Assembly (NCBI RefSeq): GCF_036323735.1
Contig: NC_086024.1
Span: forward strand, 66,646,424 to 66,710,423
DNA: 64,000 bases
Reading direction: 5' to 3'
From: Rattus norvegicus
Taxonomy: Eukaryota; Chordata; Mammalia; Rodentia; Muridae
The number at the start of each line of letters is the position of its first letter. Position 1 is the stretch's first letter. A program made the translations under genes and the position numbers. The notes below the pieces were generated by a model. That model was not told the origin of the DNA, searched no databases, and worked only from the letters and a program-made list of their open reading frames with translations. This document shows positions 55,451-64,000 of the stretch, in pieces.

Positions 55451-56830
55451 AAAGATGGCCATTTTTCCAAAAGCAATCTACAGATTCAATGCAATGGCCA
55501 TCAAAATTCCTACTCAACTGTTTATGGAGATAGAAAGAGCAATTTGCAAATTCATTTGGAATAACAAAAAAGCCAGGATAGCGAAAACTATACTCGACAA
55601 TAAAAGAACTTCTGGGGGAATCACCATCCCTGACTTCAAGCAGTATTATAGAGCAATAGTCATAAAAACTGTATGGTATTGGTACAGAGACAGACAGATA
55701 GTTCAGTGGAACAGAATTGAAGACCCAGAAATGAACCCACACACCTATTGCCACTTGATCTTTGACAAAAGAGCTAAAACCATAAAATGGAAGAAAGATG
55801 GCATTTTCAACAAATGGTGCTGGTTCAACTGGAGGTCAGCATGTACAAGAATGCAAATCGATCCATTCTTATCACCATGTACAAAGCTTAAGTCCAAGTG
55901 GATCAAGGACCTCTACATCAAACCAGATACACTCAAACTAATGAAGAAAAAGTGGGGGAGAGTTTCAAACACATGGGCACTGGGGAAAAGTTCCTGAACA
56001 AAACACCAATGGCTTATGCTCTAAGATCAAGAATTGACAAGTGGGTCCTCATAAAACTGCAAAGCTTTTGTAAAGCAATAGACACTGGCATTATGACAAA
56101 TGACAACAAACAAATTGGGAAAAGATCTTTACCAATCCTACATCTGATAGAGGCTAATATCCAAAATAGACAGCTCAAGAAGTTAGACTCCAGAGAGCCA
56201 AATAACCCTATTAAAAAGTGGGGTACGGAGCTAAAAAACAAACATTCTCAGCTGCTGATTATTGAATGGCCAAAAAACACCTAATGAAATGATCAACATC
56301 CTTAGTCATCAGGGAAATGCAAATCAAAACAACCCTAAGATTCCACCTCACATCAGTCAGAATGGCTAAGATAGAAAAAAAAAAAAAAACTCAGGTGACA
56401 GCAGATGCTGGCAAGGATGTGGAGAAAGAGGAGCCTTCCTCTATTGTTGGTTGGATTACAACTACTCTGGAAAACAGTCTGGAGGTTCCTCAGAAAATTG
56501 GACATTATAATACCTGAGGACCCAGCTATACCTCTCTTGGGCATATACCCAAAAGATTCTCCAACACACAACAAAGACACGTGCTCCACTATGTTCATAG
56601 CAGCCATTTTTATAATAGCCAGAAGCTGGAAAGAACCCAGATGCCCTTCAACAGAGGAATGGATTCATAAAATGTGGTACATCTACACAATGGAGTACTA
56701 CTCAGCTATCAAAAACAATGACTTCATGAAATTCATAGGCAAATGGAATGAACTAGAAAATACCATCCTGAGTGAGGTTACTCAATCACAGAAAAACACA
56801 CTTGGTATGCACTCATTGATAACTGAATAG
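55450..56830 (+). pseudogene. L1 ORF2 C-terminal region, broken
   Basis: Frame 55455-55997 carries MAIFPKAIYRFNAMAIKIPT, KRTSGGITIPDFKQYYRAIV and WNRIEDPEMNPHTY. A 1-bp-scale shift near 55940 moves it to the frame ending at 56284, with PMAYALRSRIDKW. The cysteine-rich zinc-knuckle region (about 56400-56470) is split between frames, and the final segment to 56830 carries KEPRCPSTEEWIHKMWYIYT and QKNTLGMHSLIT. About 90 percent similar by eye to the corresponding part of the 62-63 kb copy. Confidence 0.88.
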
Positions 56831-57557
56831 TAGCCAAAAAGCTCAAATTACCCAAGAATCAATCTACAGACCACAGGAAGCTCAAGAAGAAAAAAGACCA
56901 AAATGCAAATGTTCCCACTCCTTCTTAAAAGGGGGAAAATATTCATAGGAGGGTATATGGAAGCAAAGTTTAGAGCAGTGACTCAAGGGATGTCCATTCA
57001 GAGCCTGCCCCACATGTGGTGCATATATATACAGCCACCAAAACTAGGTAAGATTGATGAAGCTAAAAATTGCATGCTGAAAGAGACTGGATATAGATCT
57101 CTCCTGAGAGACACATCCAGAGCATGTCCAATACAGAGGTCAATTCTAGCAGCAAACCACTGAACTGAGAATAGGACCCCTTTGGGGGAAACTAGAGGAA
57201 GTATTGAAAGAGTTGAAGGAGCTTGCAACCCCTTAAAAACAACAATGCCAACCAATCAGAGCTTCCAGGGACTAAACCACTACCCAAAGACTATGCATGG
57301 ACTGACCCTGGGCTCCAACTGAATATGTAGCAGCGAATAGCCTTGTTGGGGCACCAGTGGAAGGGGAAGCCCTTGGTCCTGCCAAGGTTGGACCCCCAGT
57401 GCAGGGGAATATGGGGGGGGCAATAAGAGGGATTAATAGGGGGAATACCTGTATGGGGGAGGGGAGGGGAGGGAATTGGGGCTTATGGACAGGAAAGCGG
57501 GAAGGGGAATAACCTTTGAAATGTAAGTACAGAAATAAAATAAAAAATTAAAAAAAA
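56831..57557 (+). repeat. 3'UTR and A-rich tail of the 5.2-kb L1
   Basis: Blocks 'attcagagcctgccccacat', 'gctccaactgaatatgtag' and 'caccagtggaaggggaagcc', then a purine/G-rich tract (57400-57480, several G4-G9 runs), 'aataacctttgaaatgtaag' and an A-rich end. The G runs are the L1 3'UTR polypurine tract, capable in principle of forming a G-quadruplex. Confidence 0.88.
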
Positions 57558-57559
57558 AC

Positions 57560-57905
57560 AAATCTTAAAAAAATATAAATGGTGTATAAAAAACAATTGC
57601 ATTCAATAAGTCTCAATTTGTGTCAGGCATGCATCATTAGTCTCACATTGGTCCTGCTAAGGCACATGAATACCTTCACTTTTGACATAAGGACTCCTAG
57701 TCACAAACATTCGATAAAAAAAAAAAATCCAGGTAGTAATAATACCAGATAAATTTGAATTCAGAACTGATGGGTCTTTCCAGTAAACTATATCACCTTC
57801 TAGGCAGCATTTACTTAGTTTATTTGTTCAAGTCATTGTTGTTTAGTTGATGGTATTTAGGAATATTGAAGCCAGTATGGTAAACAAAGAGCGAGAAAGA
57901 GAGAG
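57560..57905. other. No recognised feature
   Basis: About 345 bp, including an A12 run at 57717-57727. Nothing recognised. Confidence 0.4.
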
Positions 57906-57910
57906 ACAGA

Positions 57911-57912
57911 CA

Positions 57913-57962
<50 letters not shown>

Positions 57963-57974
57963 TAGAGAGAGAGA
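57911..57974 (+). repeat. (CA)n-(GA)n compound microsatellite
   Basis: About 18 CA units followed by about 13 GA units with one 'gata' interruption, preceded by a GACA-rich start from about 57890. Confidence 0.97.
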
Positions 57975-57975
57975 A

Positions 57976-59435
57976 GTCCCCTTTTGTACACAACAATAAT
58001 AAATACAATTTTAAATGTAATATTAAATCTTAAATGTTTAATGTTAAATATTAAATCTTCATATGTTTAAATGCTATTTGGGCTTATTTTGTGGAATCCA
58101 TGTGTGTGGCAGCATTTTTAAATGATAGTTTGGGACATTGGTTCCTGTGGCATTTCAATAGAAATGGCATTTTTTAAAGCTGATAAGATTTTAACATGAC
58201 ATGTGTGTCAACTCTGAATTGTGTTTTACAGAACAAATGACCAGGCTTCGTTTTCCAATCAGACTTGAAAGAACATGAGCTGTGCAGGGAAAGCATGGCT
58301 ATCTTGGCTGCTATGAAAGGATGCCTGCTGCCAGGGTGGGCCCAGGAAAGGCATCAGGACAGCAGTCTGCCTCAGAAGCCTCACATTGTTCATTGTCCCT
58401 GGAGTTAATGTAAGGCATGGAAACGTCAGGTTTTAAACCGAGTGATGTGTGCATATGTATCTTTCTCCTCCTGCTTTAAAGTCCCTCCTTAACATGAACA
58501 AGTGAGAGAAGAAAACACAGTAAAACTCAGAGGATGGATGGCTTCCAAATTACCTAGATTATGCCAAGCCACATAGACCACAAAAAAAGAAAAAAATTGG
58601 GACTCAAACCCCAAGATTATCTACCAGCTAAAGTGTTGACAGCTATGCTGCTAGAAAGAGCAGAGGGAAAACGCCATGGGTTGGCTGTGCTGCTTAGGAG
58701 TCAAACATCTCTCCTTCACTCATCTTCTTCATGTGGCTAGGACCCTGGCTTCTAGCCTATCCGTTGTTCTAAGGGATAAAGGCTGCCTGTTCGTAATGTC
58801 AGCTACACTGGATTACAGAAAGGTAGAATTGGCATGTTTTTGGTTCTCTATGGAAAAATTCTAAGCTCAGTGGCGACCAGGAGGAATGGGCAATGGATGA
58901 ATATATGTATATATTCCCTCCCAGAGCCAACTTATATTCAAATTCTTATAATGCTTTTAACAACAAAAAATTTATGAATGTACAGACACTTCTGTTTAAA
59001 AAAACATTTTTATTTTATAATTTATTTTATTCTGTTTCAAATGCAATAAAAAATATGACAAGGTTTCTTATGTTTCCTCTTCTGCAACAAGAATATCATG
59101 AATATTCACAGTCTCAATGTCAAAGCTTATAAAGGCTGCATATGACCCAAATTTTTTCAGCACTATCATCTCTTATGCAGACAGAAAACCAGAAGTAACT
59201 TGCTGCTGACAAAGCATTGGCTCTGATAACTGAGATCTCCTGATGTAATTTCACTTACCACTATGGTTCTCTCAGATGGTCCCATGTAATTTGAGATATC
59301 ACTTTCTCAAAGTCCAAATGATATCATCAAGGTATGTTTTGTCTGCATGGAAAAGCAAATTGGATTTTATGTGAAACCAGGATCCAAAAAAAACCCTAAA
59401 GTGTCTGTCAACTTAGTGCAAAGAAAAAAGGGTAC
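57976..59435. other. No recognised feature
   Basis: About 1.5 kb. At 58018-58075 the word TTAAATnTTAAA recurs several times (taatattaaatcttaaatg and similar), a short AT-rich degenerate repeat. No gene features. Confidence 0.4.
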
Positions 59436-59439
59436 TGAT

Positions 59440-59860
59440 GCAAAAAAGAATGACAGGGAAACTATGGTATGGAATGCAATAAAATACAGCCACAAATAAC
59501 GAAGTATGGCCATTTGTGACAGCACAGATGGAACTGAAGACCAGAATAAAATAGATACAAAAAATATCCAAGTAGGGAATGATCTCACCCATAGGCTTTA
59601 TTTGTAAAAGTTGAAGTCATAGTAGCTTACAGAATGGTAATTGCAAGGAGCTAAAGGAAATTGCAAGAGGAAGGCATTAGGAGATGATAGTTAGTGGCCA
59701 TGATGTCAAACAGAGAGAAGCAAAAAGTTTTATGTGCTCCTGCATAATGACTGTACATGTTACATGACTTATAACAACAAGAATGAACTGTACATTTCTG
59801 AAAGCCAGAAGGAAGCTTGAGTGTTATATAATAAAAAATGGTAAAGGTTGGGTGGCATGG
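59440..59860 (+). mobile_element. Old L1 3' end (L1M-like), sense
   Basis: 'tacagccacaaataacgaag', 'tatggccatttgtgacagca', 'cagatggaactgaagaccag', 'gggaatgatctcacccatag', 'aaaagttgaagtcatagtag', 'gacagaatggtaattgcaagg'-type sequence and 'tacatttctgaaagccagaa' follow the order of an ancient L1 ORF2 end plus 3'UTR ('...gacaacatggatgaacctggagg...gtggttaccagggg...'). Confidence 0.75.
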
Positions 59861-59964
59861 TTATATTTAAATTTATTAGAATGTAAAACAATGCAGTACA
59901 TTAAATTTCATGTATTATCCCATTAATACATGCAATTTTATATATTAATACATAAGTCAAAATT

Positions 59965-60237
59965 AGAAAGTAGATCTGCATAGAGAGCTCAGCTGCTAAA
60001 ACTTTTGCCTTGTAAGCAAGTAATGCTAAGTTCTATTCCCAGAACCCACATTAAGCATGTAATGGAGTGGTCATACATTCCTGTAAACCTAGGTTGAAGA
60101 TAGGAGGGTCCTTGCAAGTCATTAAATGGTAAGCACAGTTTACCTGGTAAGTTCCATGTCAATGACAGATTTCTTTCTCCAAATGTAAGAGGGCAAGTAC
60201 CTAAAGAACAGTACTACCCAAGATCATCCTCTGATTT

Positions 60238-60240
<3 letters not shown>
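59965..60240 (+). mobile_element. Composite SINE (B2/B3-type head with B1-like middle)
   Basis: 'gcatagagagctcagctgc', 'ttgccttgtaagcaagtaat', 'ttctattcccagaacccac', 'cattcctgtaaacctaggtt', 'gaagataggagggtccttg', 'ggtaagttccatgtcaatga' and an ending in 'catcctctgatttaaacaca'. The order matches the element at 23086-23420. The CA tract that follows has grown from its 3' end. Confidence 0.6.
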
Positions 60241-60281
<41 letters not shown>

Positions 60282-60304
60282 ACACACACAACAACAACAA
60301 CAAC
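60240..60304 (+). repeat. (CA)n-(CAA)n microsatellite
   Basis: About 24 CA units with one 'cata' interruption, then about five CAA units. Confidence 0.97.
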
Positions 60305-60544
60305 ATATACACACACATGTACAACGAGGAGAAAAAGAAACAGGTTTTTATATCCAAATCTCTTATTGAGGAATAAGGTGGAGAAAGCATGAACCCTGTG
60401 ACTCTCGACTTAATGGTCTGAAAATAACACTAACCCTCTGAAACAGAATCAAGTGACGGTTTACAGAAGAGTGTTAGCTGGTATTCTAAGGTATACACAT
60501 TTTACAAATTTCCCAACAGTATAGCACAGAAATTCCAGTGGTGT

Positions 60545-60860
60545 GTCTTAGTTTCTTTTCTAGTTGCTGTGATAAAATACCCTGTGACAAAAGCAATGTA
60601 AGGAATGGTTTGTTTTGACTCACAGTCCTAGGGTATTGTTCATAATAGTAAGCAGGCCATTGCACAAAAGCATGAAGCTGGCTGATGACACTGTATCTGC
60701 CGTCAGGAAGCAGAGAGTATGTTCTCAGCCTAATTTCTCCTTTTATATAGTCCAGAACTCATCTTTGAAATGGTGCCACCCACAGTAGGCAAGTCTCTAT
60801 AAGTCATTTAACTTAATCAAGATAATCCTCCACAGGCATGAACAGGGGCTAAATAATCTT
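60545..60860 (-). mobile_element. MaLR LTR (MT/MLT group), antisense
   Basis: Plus strand begins 'tcttagtttcttttctagtt' then 'gctgtgataaaataccctg', 'acaaaagcaatgtaagg', 'tttgactcacagtcctag', 'gaagctggctgatgacac', 'ggtgccacccacagtagg', 'aacttaatcaagataatcc'. This is the reverse complement of a MaLR LTR from its 3' end inward. Confidence 0.75.
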
Positions 60861-60864
60861 TCAC

Positions 60865-62078
60865 GTGTGCCGGGAGTCTTGTTTCCTAAGTGTTTGAAGA
60901 TCCTGTGCAGGCGACCACGACATCACAGCAGCTGAGTGTGATGAGAAAGAAAGGAAAGGAAGTGGGAAGAATGTTTGCAAGAGCTGAGATGTGAAGGACT
61001 GAGTGGTACTCGATGACTGCTGGTTAGGGAAAGAAAACAGATTTGAAGCACATGGCACATGAAGGAAAGAGCATGAGAGCAGGAGAAAGAAACGGCTCAG
61101 GAGTGCATATGCCATGCCTTTCCTTCAGTGCATGGCTCTGCGTCACAACTAAACTGTGCCATGACATTTGTTACTACAAATGTCTCAGTAGCAGCTGCCA
61201 AGTAGGCCTCTGAAACTCAAAAGTCTTTATTTCTCTTTACCTCATACCTTCATATGCTCCATTTTCTTGTGGGTTAACAATGGTAATCACTTGAAAGTAG
61301 GATCACTTAAATGATTATTTTATAAAGAGATAGAAATTTCCACCCTAAACTAACATTGAAAGGGTAAGAAGAAAATAGGATATATGCAAATTTGAATGCC
61401 TTTATTCTTTAAGCGAATGTGCAAGAAAACCAGCTCCTGCTTTTGTCATGAACACAGAAACAAAACACAATTCCAATTCACTCACAGCTCAACTTCAAGA
61501 GAGAATCAAATACTTAGGTAATAAAACTAGCACCTAAAGGACATCTTGTATGGGAAGTCTATGATGGCATACAGAAGCCATGCCTCCATAGTGTAGAAGG
61601 TACTTACAACATTACTATAGCTTTGTGGTCATGAAGAAGGAGTAGGAATACACGAGAAGTAATAGAGAACTCATCCAGATTCAAAAACAAAAAAGGAAAT
61701 TTACAAAGGTCTAACAAACTAATTAAAGCTGTCTGGTTGGCGTGTAGCTCAGCATCACTACACACACATGTGCTCATCCATGGCAAGATAAATCAAGTCT
61801 TCTTACAGGCCCTTGCACATTTGTGTCCTCAACTGAAGAGAAGGGATTCTGCAAACACGTATATATGATGGGAGCAGCCTTCTGTTGAGTAGTGCTAATT
61901 CTAGATGCTGCTAAATACCTAAACAGAGATGCTGAGAGAAAATAACAGCAAACTAATTGCTATCTTTAGTCTCTCCTAAAGGTTCTCCAGACTCTCCCTG
62001 TCTAGACTTAGCAGATTCTAGGAAAGAGTTACAATAAATGATGCTGTGTCGTTAATTAATAACATCAGGGATTGAAGG
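60865..62078. other. No recognised feature
   Basis: About 1.2 kb. The reverse frame 60861-61115 (84 codons) starts at the LTR edge and has no motif. Confidence 0.4.
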
Positions 62079-62081
62079 AAC

Positions 62082-63116
62082 TAAAACCATCCAATGGAAG
62101 AAAGACAGCATTTTCAACAAATGGGACTGGTTCAACTGGAGGTCAGCATGTACAAGAATGCAAATCAATCCATTCTTATCACCATGTACAAAGCTTAAGT
62201 CCAAGTGGACCAAGGACCTCCACATTAAACCAAATACACTCAAACTAATAGAAGAAAAAGTGGTCAAGACTCTCAAACACATGAGCACTGGGGAAAATTT
62301 CCTGCACAAAACACCAATGGCTTATGCTCTAAGATCAAGAATTGACAAATGGGACCTCATAAAACTACAAATCTTCTGTAAGGCAAAAGACACTGTCATT
62401 AGGACAAAATGGCAGCCAACAGATTGGGAAAAGATCATTAGCAACCCTATATCTGATAGAGGGCTAATATCCAAAATATACAAAGAACTCAAGAAGTTAG
62501 ACTCCAGAGAGCCAAATCACCCTATTACAAAGTGGGGTACAGAGATCGAATGGCCAAAAATCACCTAAAGAAATGTTCAACATCCTTAGTCATCAGGGAA
62601 ATGCAAATCAAAACAAATCCGAGATTCTACCTCACACCAGTCAGAATGGTTAAGATCAAAAACTCAGGTGACAACAGATGCTGGCAAGGATGTGGAGAAA
62701 GAGGAACACTCCTCCATTGTTGGTGGGATTGCAGACTGGTACAACCATTCTGGAAATCAGTCTGGAGGTTCCTCAGAAAATTGGACATTGAACTGCCTGA
62801 GGATCCAGCTATACCTCTCTTGGGCATATACCCACAAGATGCCCCAACATATAAAAAAGACACGTGCTCCACTATGTTCATCGCAGCCTTATTTATAATA
62901 GCCAGAAGCTGGAAAGAACCCAGATGCCCTTCAACAGAGGAATGGATACAGAAAATGTGGTACATCTACACAATGGAATATTACTCAGCTATCAAAAACA
63001 ATGACTTTATGAAATTCGTAGGCCAATGGTTGGAACTGGAAAATATCATCCTAAGTGAGGTAACCCAATCACAGAAAAACACACATGGTATGCACTCATT
63101 GATAAGTGGCTATTAG
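62082..63116 (+). pseudogene. L1 ORF2 C-terminal part, frameshifted
   Basis: Frame 62158-62568 encodes LSPCTKLKSKWTKDLHIKPN, RSRIDKWDLIKLQIFCKAKD and LKKLDSREPNHPITKW. It then shifts at about 62540-62560, where a short deletion removed the residues preceding E-W-P-K (the 52-57 kb copy keeps a longer stretch here). The second frame 62532-63116 is intact to the natural end: NRCWQGCGERGTLLHCWWDC (C-x3-C-x7-H-x4-C zinc knuckle, all four ligands present), PEDPAIPLLGIYPQDAPTYK, CPSTEEWIQKMWYIYTMEYY, and a final HSLISGY. With the first part absent it has no RT or endonuclease. Confidence 0.92.
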
Positions 63117-63842
63117 CCCAAATGCTTGAATTACCCTATATGCCTAGAACAAATGAAACTCAAGACGGATGATCAAAATGTGAATGCTTCACTCCTTCTT
63201 TAAAAGAGGAATAAGAATACCCGTGGCAGGGAATAGAGAGGCAAAGATTAAAACAGACACAGAAGGAACACCCATTCAGAGCCTGCCCCACATGTGGCCC
63301 ACACATATACAGCCATCCAATTAGACAAGATCGATGAAGCAAAGAAGTGCAGGCGGACAGGAGCCGGATGTAGATCGCTCCTGAGAGACACAGCCAGAAT
63401 ACAGCAAACACAGAGGCGAATGCCAGCAGCAAACCACTGAACTGAGAATAGGACCCCCGTTGAAGGAATCAGAGAAAGAACTGGAAGAGCTTGAAGGAGC
63501 TCGAGACCCCATATGTACAACAATGCCAAGCAACCAGAGCTTCCAGGGACTAAGCCACTACCTAAAGACTATACATGGACTGACCCTGGACTCTGACCTC
63601 ATAGGTAGCAATGAATATCCTAGTAAGAGCACCAGTGGAAGGGGAAGCCCTGGGTCCTGCTAAGACTGAACCCCCAGTGAACTAGACTATGGGGGGAGGG
63701 TGGCAATGGGGGAAGGTTTGGGAGGGGAACACCCATAAAGAAGGGGAGGGGGAGGGATTAGGGGGATGTTTGCCCGGAAACTGGGAAAGGGAATAACACT
63801 CGAAATGTATATAAGAAATACTCAAGTTAATAAAAAAAAAAA
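63117..63842 (+). repeat. 3'UTR of the 62-kb L1
   Basis: 'attcagagcctgccccacat', 'ccatccaattagacaagatc', 'accactgaactgagaatagg', 'gaaggagctcgagacccca', 'tagactatggggggagggtg' and 'gaataacactcgaaatgtat' with A12. The polypurine tract 63690-63765 has several G3-G6 runs. Confidence 0.9.
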
Positions 63843-63911
63843 GAGGACCAAAGAAAAATTTAAAAAAAGAAATACTCAAGTTAATAAAAAATAAATAAAT
63901 AAATAAATAAA
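63843..63911 (+). repeat. Duplicated L1 tail segment and (AAAT)n
   Basis: After the poly(A) comes 'gaggaccaaagaaaaattta', then a second copy (63868-63889) of a 22-bp segment that ends the 3'UTR at 63814-63835 (starts agaaatactcaagttaat). It is followed by about seven AAAT units to 63911. A replication-slippage or twin-priming product at the L1 3' end. Confidence 0.85.
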
Positions 63912-64000
63912 CCTTTCCTCATATTAAAAAAAAATCAAGTAACAAAGATTCTAAATTTTTGGCAATGTTTAACCTTTCCAAATGCATATAGAATGAAACA
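63912..64000. other. No recognised feature (right edge)
   Basis: AT-rich sequence with an A9 run. Too short to classify. Confidence 0.4.

Larger units (their letters stand above)
52345..57557 (+). mobile_element. L1 retrotransposon, 5'-truncated (about 5.2 kb)
   Basis: Contains, in order, the ORF1 C-terminal half, a short inter-ORF spacer, ORF2 (endonuclease, RT, cysteine-rich C-terminus), a purine-rich 3'UTR and an A-rich tail. The 5'UTR and first half of ORF1 are missing. Multiple stops (some consistent with CGA to TGA CpG decay) and frameshifts make it incapable of autonomous movement. No target-site duplication could be read confidently. It lies in a SINE cluster (51575-52325). It is the longest transposon in the window. 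Confidence 0.95.
62082..63842 (+). mobile_element. L1 retrotransposon, 5'-truncated within ORF2 (about 1.76 kb)
   Basis: Begins inside ORF2 at the sequence coding TKTIQWKKD-like residues ('aactaaaaccatccaatgga') and runs to the ORF2 stop at 63114-63116, a 3'UTR and an A12 tail at about 63831-63842. It is better preserved than the 52-57 kb copy and therefore probably younger. No target-site duplication was clearly readable. Confidence 0.95.

Noticed and set aside
1..64000. CRISPR array, operon or prokaryotic defence system
   Set aside because: The window is rodent nuclear DNA; the only regular repeats are microsatellites and interspersed elements.

Overview
The window is mammalian, rodent, and almost certainly rat (Rattus) nuclear DNA. 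The diagnostic evidence is three young ID SINEs with the rat BC1-type body (intact Pol III A and B boxes, A-rich tails, target-site duplications). They sit with L1 3' ends of the rat/mouse type, B1 and B2/B3-superfamily SINEs, MaLR (ORR1/MT/MLT) LTRs, an ERVK-type solo LTR and many long dinucleotide repeats. I see no cellular protein-coding gene, no rRNA or tRNA gene, no CRISPR array and no CpG island. It reads as an AT-rich intergenic or deep-intronic stretch; the open frames of 60-190 codons are chance frames, microsatellite frames or remnants of transposon proteins.

Layout. 1-11 kb: an L1 scrap, MIR/L2-age relics, two (TG)n tracts, an unclassified ~700-bp repeat (8055-8760), a long polypyrimidine tract, a URR1-like MITE, two antisense MaLR LTRs, and a Tigger/MER2-like DNA transposon with an ID nested in it. 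11-26 kb: mostly unique AT-rich DNA, then a long antisense L1 (15.2-17.4 kb) with a 30-bp hairpin at its inner edge, a second ID, an L1 3'UTR, a sense MaLR LTR, an antisense ERVK-type solo LTR and a composite SINE. 26-42 kb: a (CT)n-(CG)n composite tract, antisense L1 ORF2, long unique stretches, Tigger and other DNA-transposon relics, and L1 3' ends. 42.6-44.6 kb: a near-complete MaLR retrotransposon. 45-52 kb: ancient relics (MIR, a CR1/L2-like RT fragment) and an unusual cluster of an imperfect direct repeat flanking an inverted relative of the 8-kb unclassified repeat. 52.3-57.6 kb: the largest element, a 5'-truncated decayed L1 with recognisable ORF1, endonuclease, RT and C-terminal parts. 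57.6-64 kb: microsatellites, an old L1, a composite SINE, a MaLR LTR and a second 5'-truncated L1.

The 'genes' here do not work together: they are independent retrotransposon insertions of different ages. The structure least explained by known families is the inverted pair 8055-8760 / 50010-50670 together with the direct repeats at 49566-49763 and 50968-51158. All family assignments are from memory of consensus features, without a database search.
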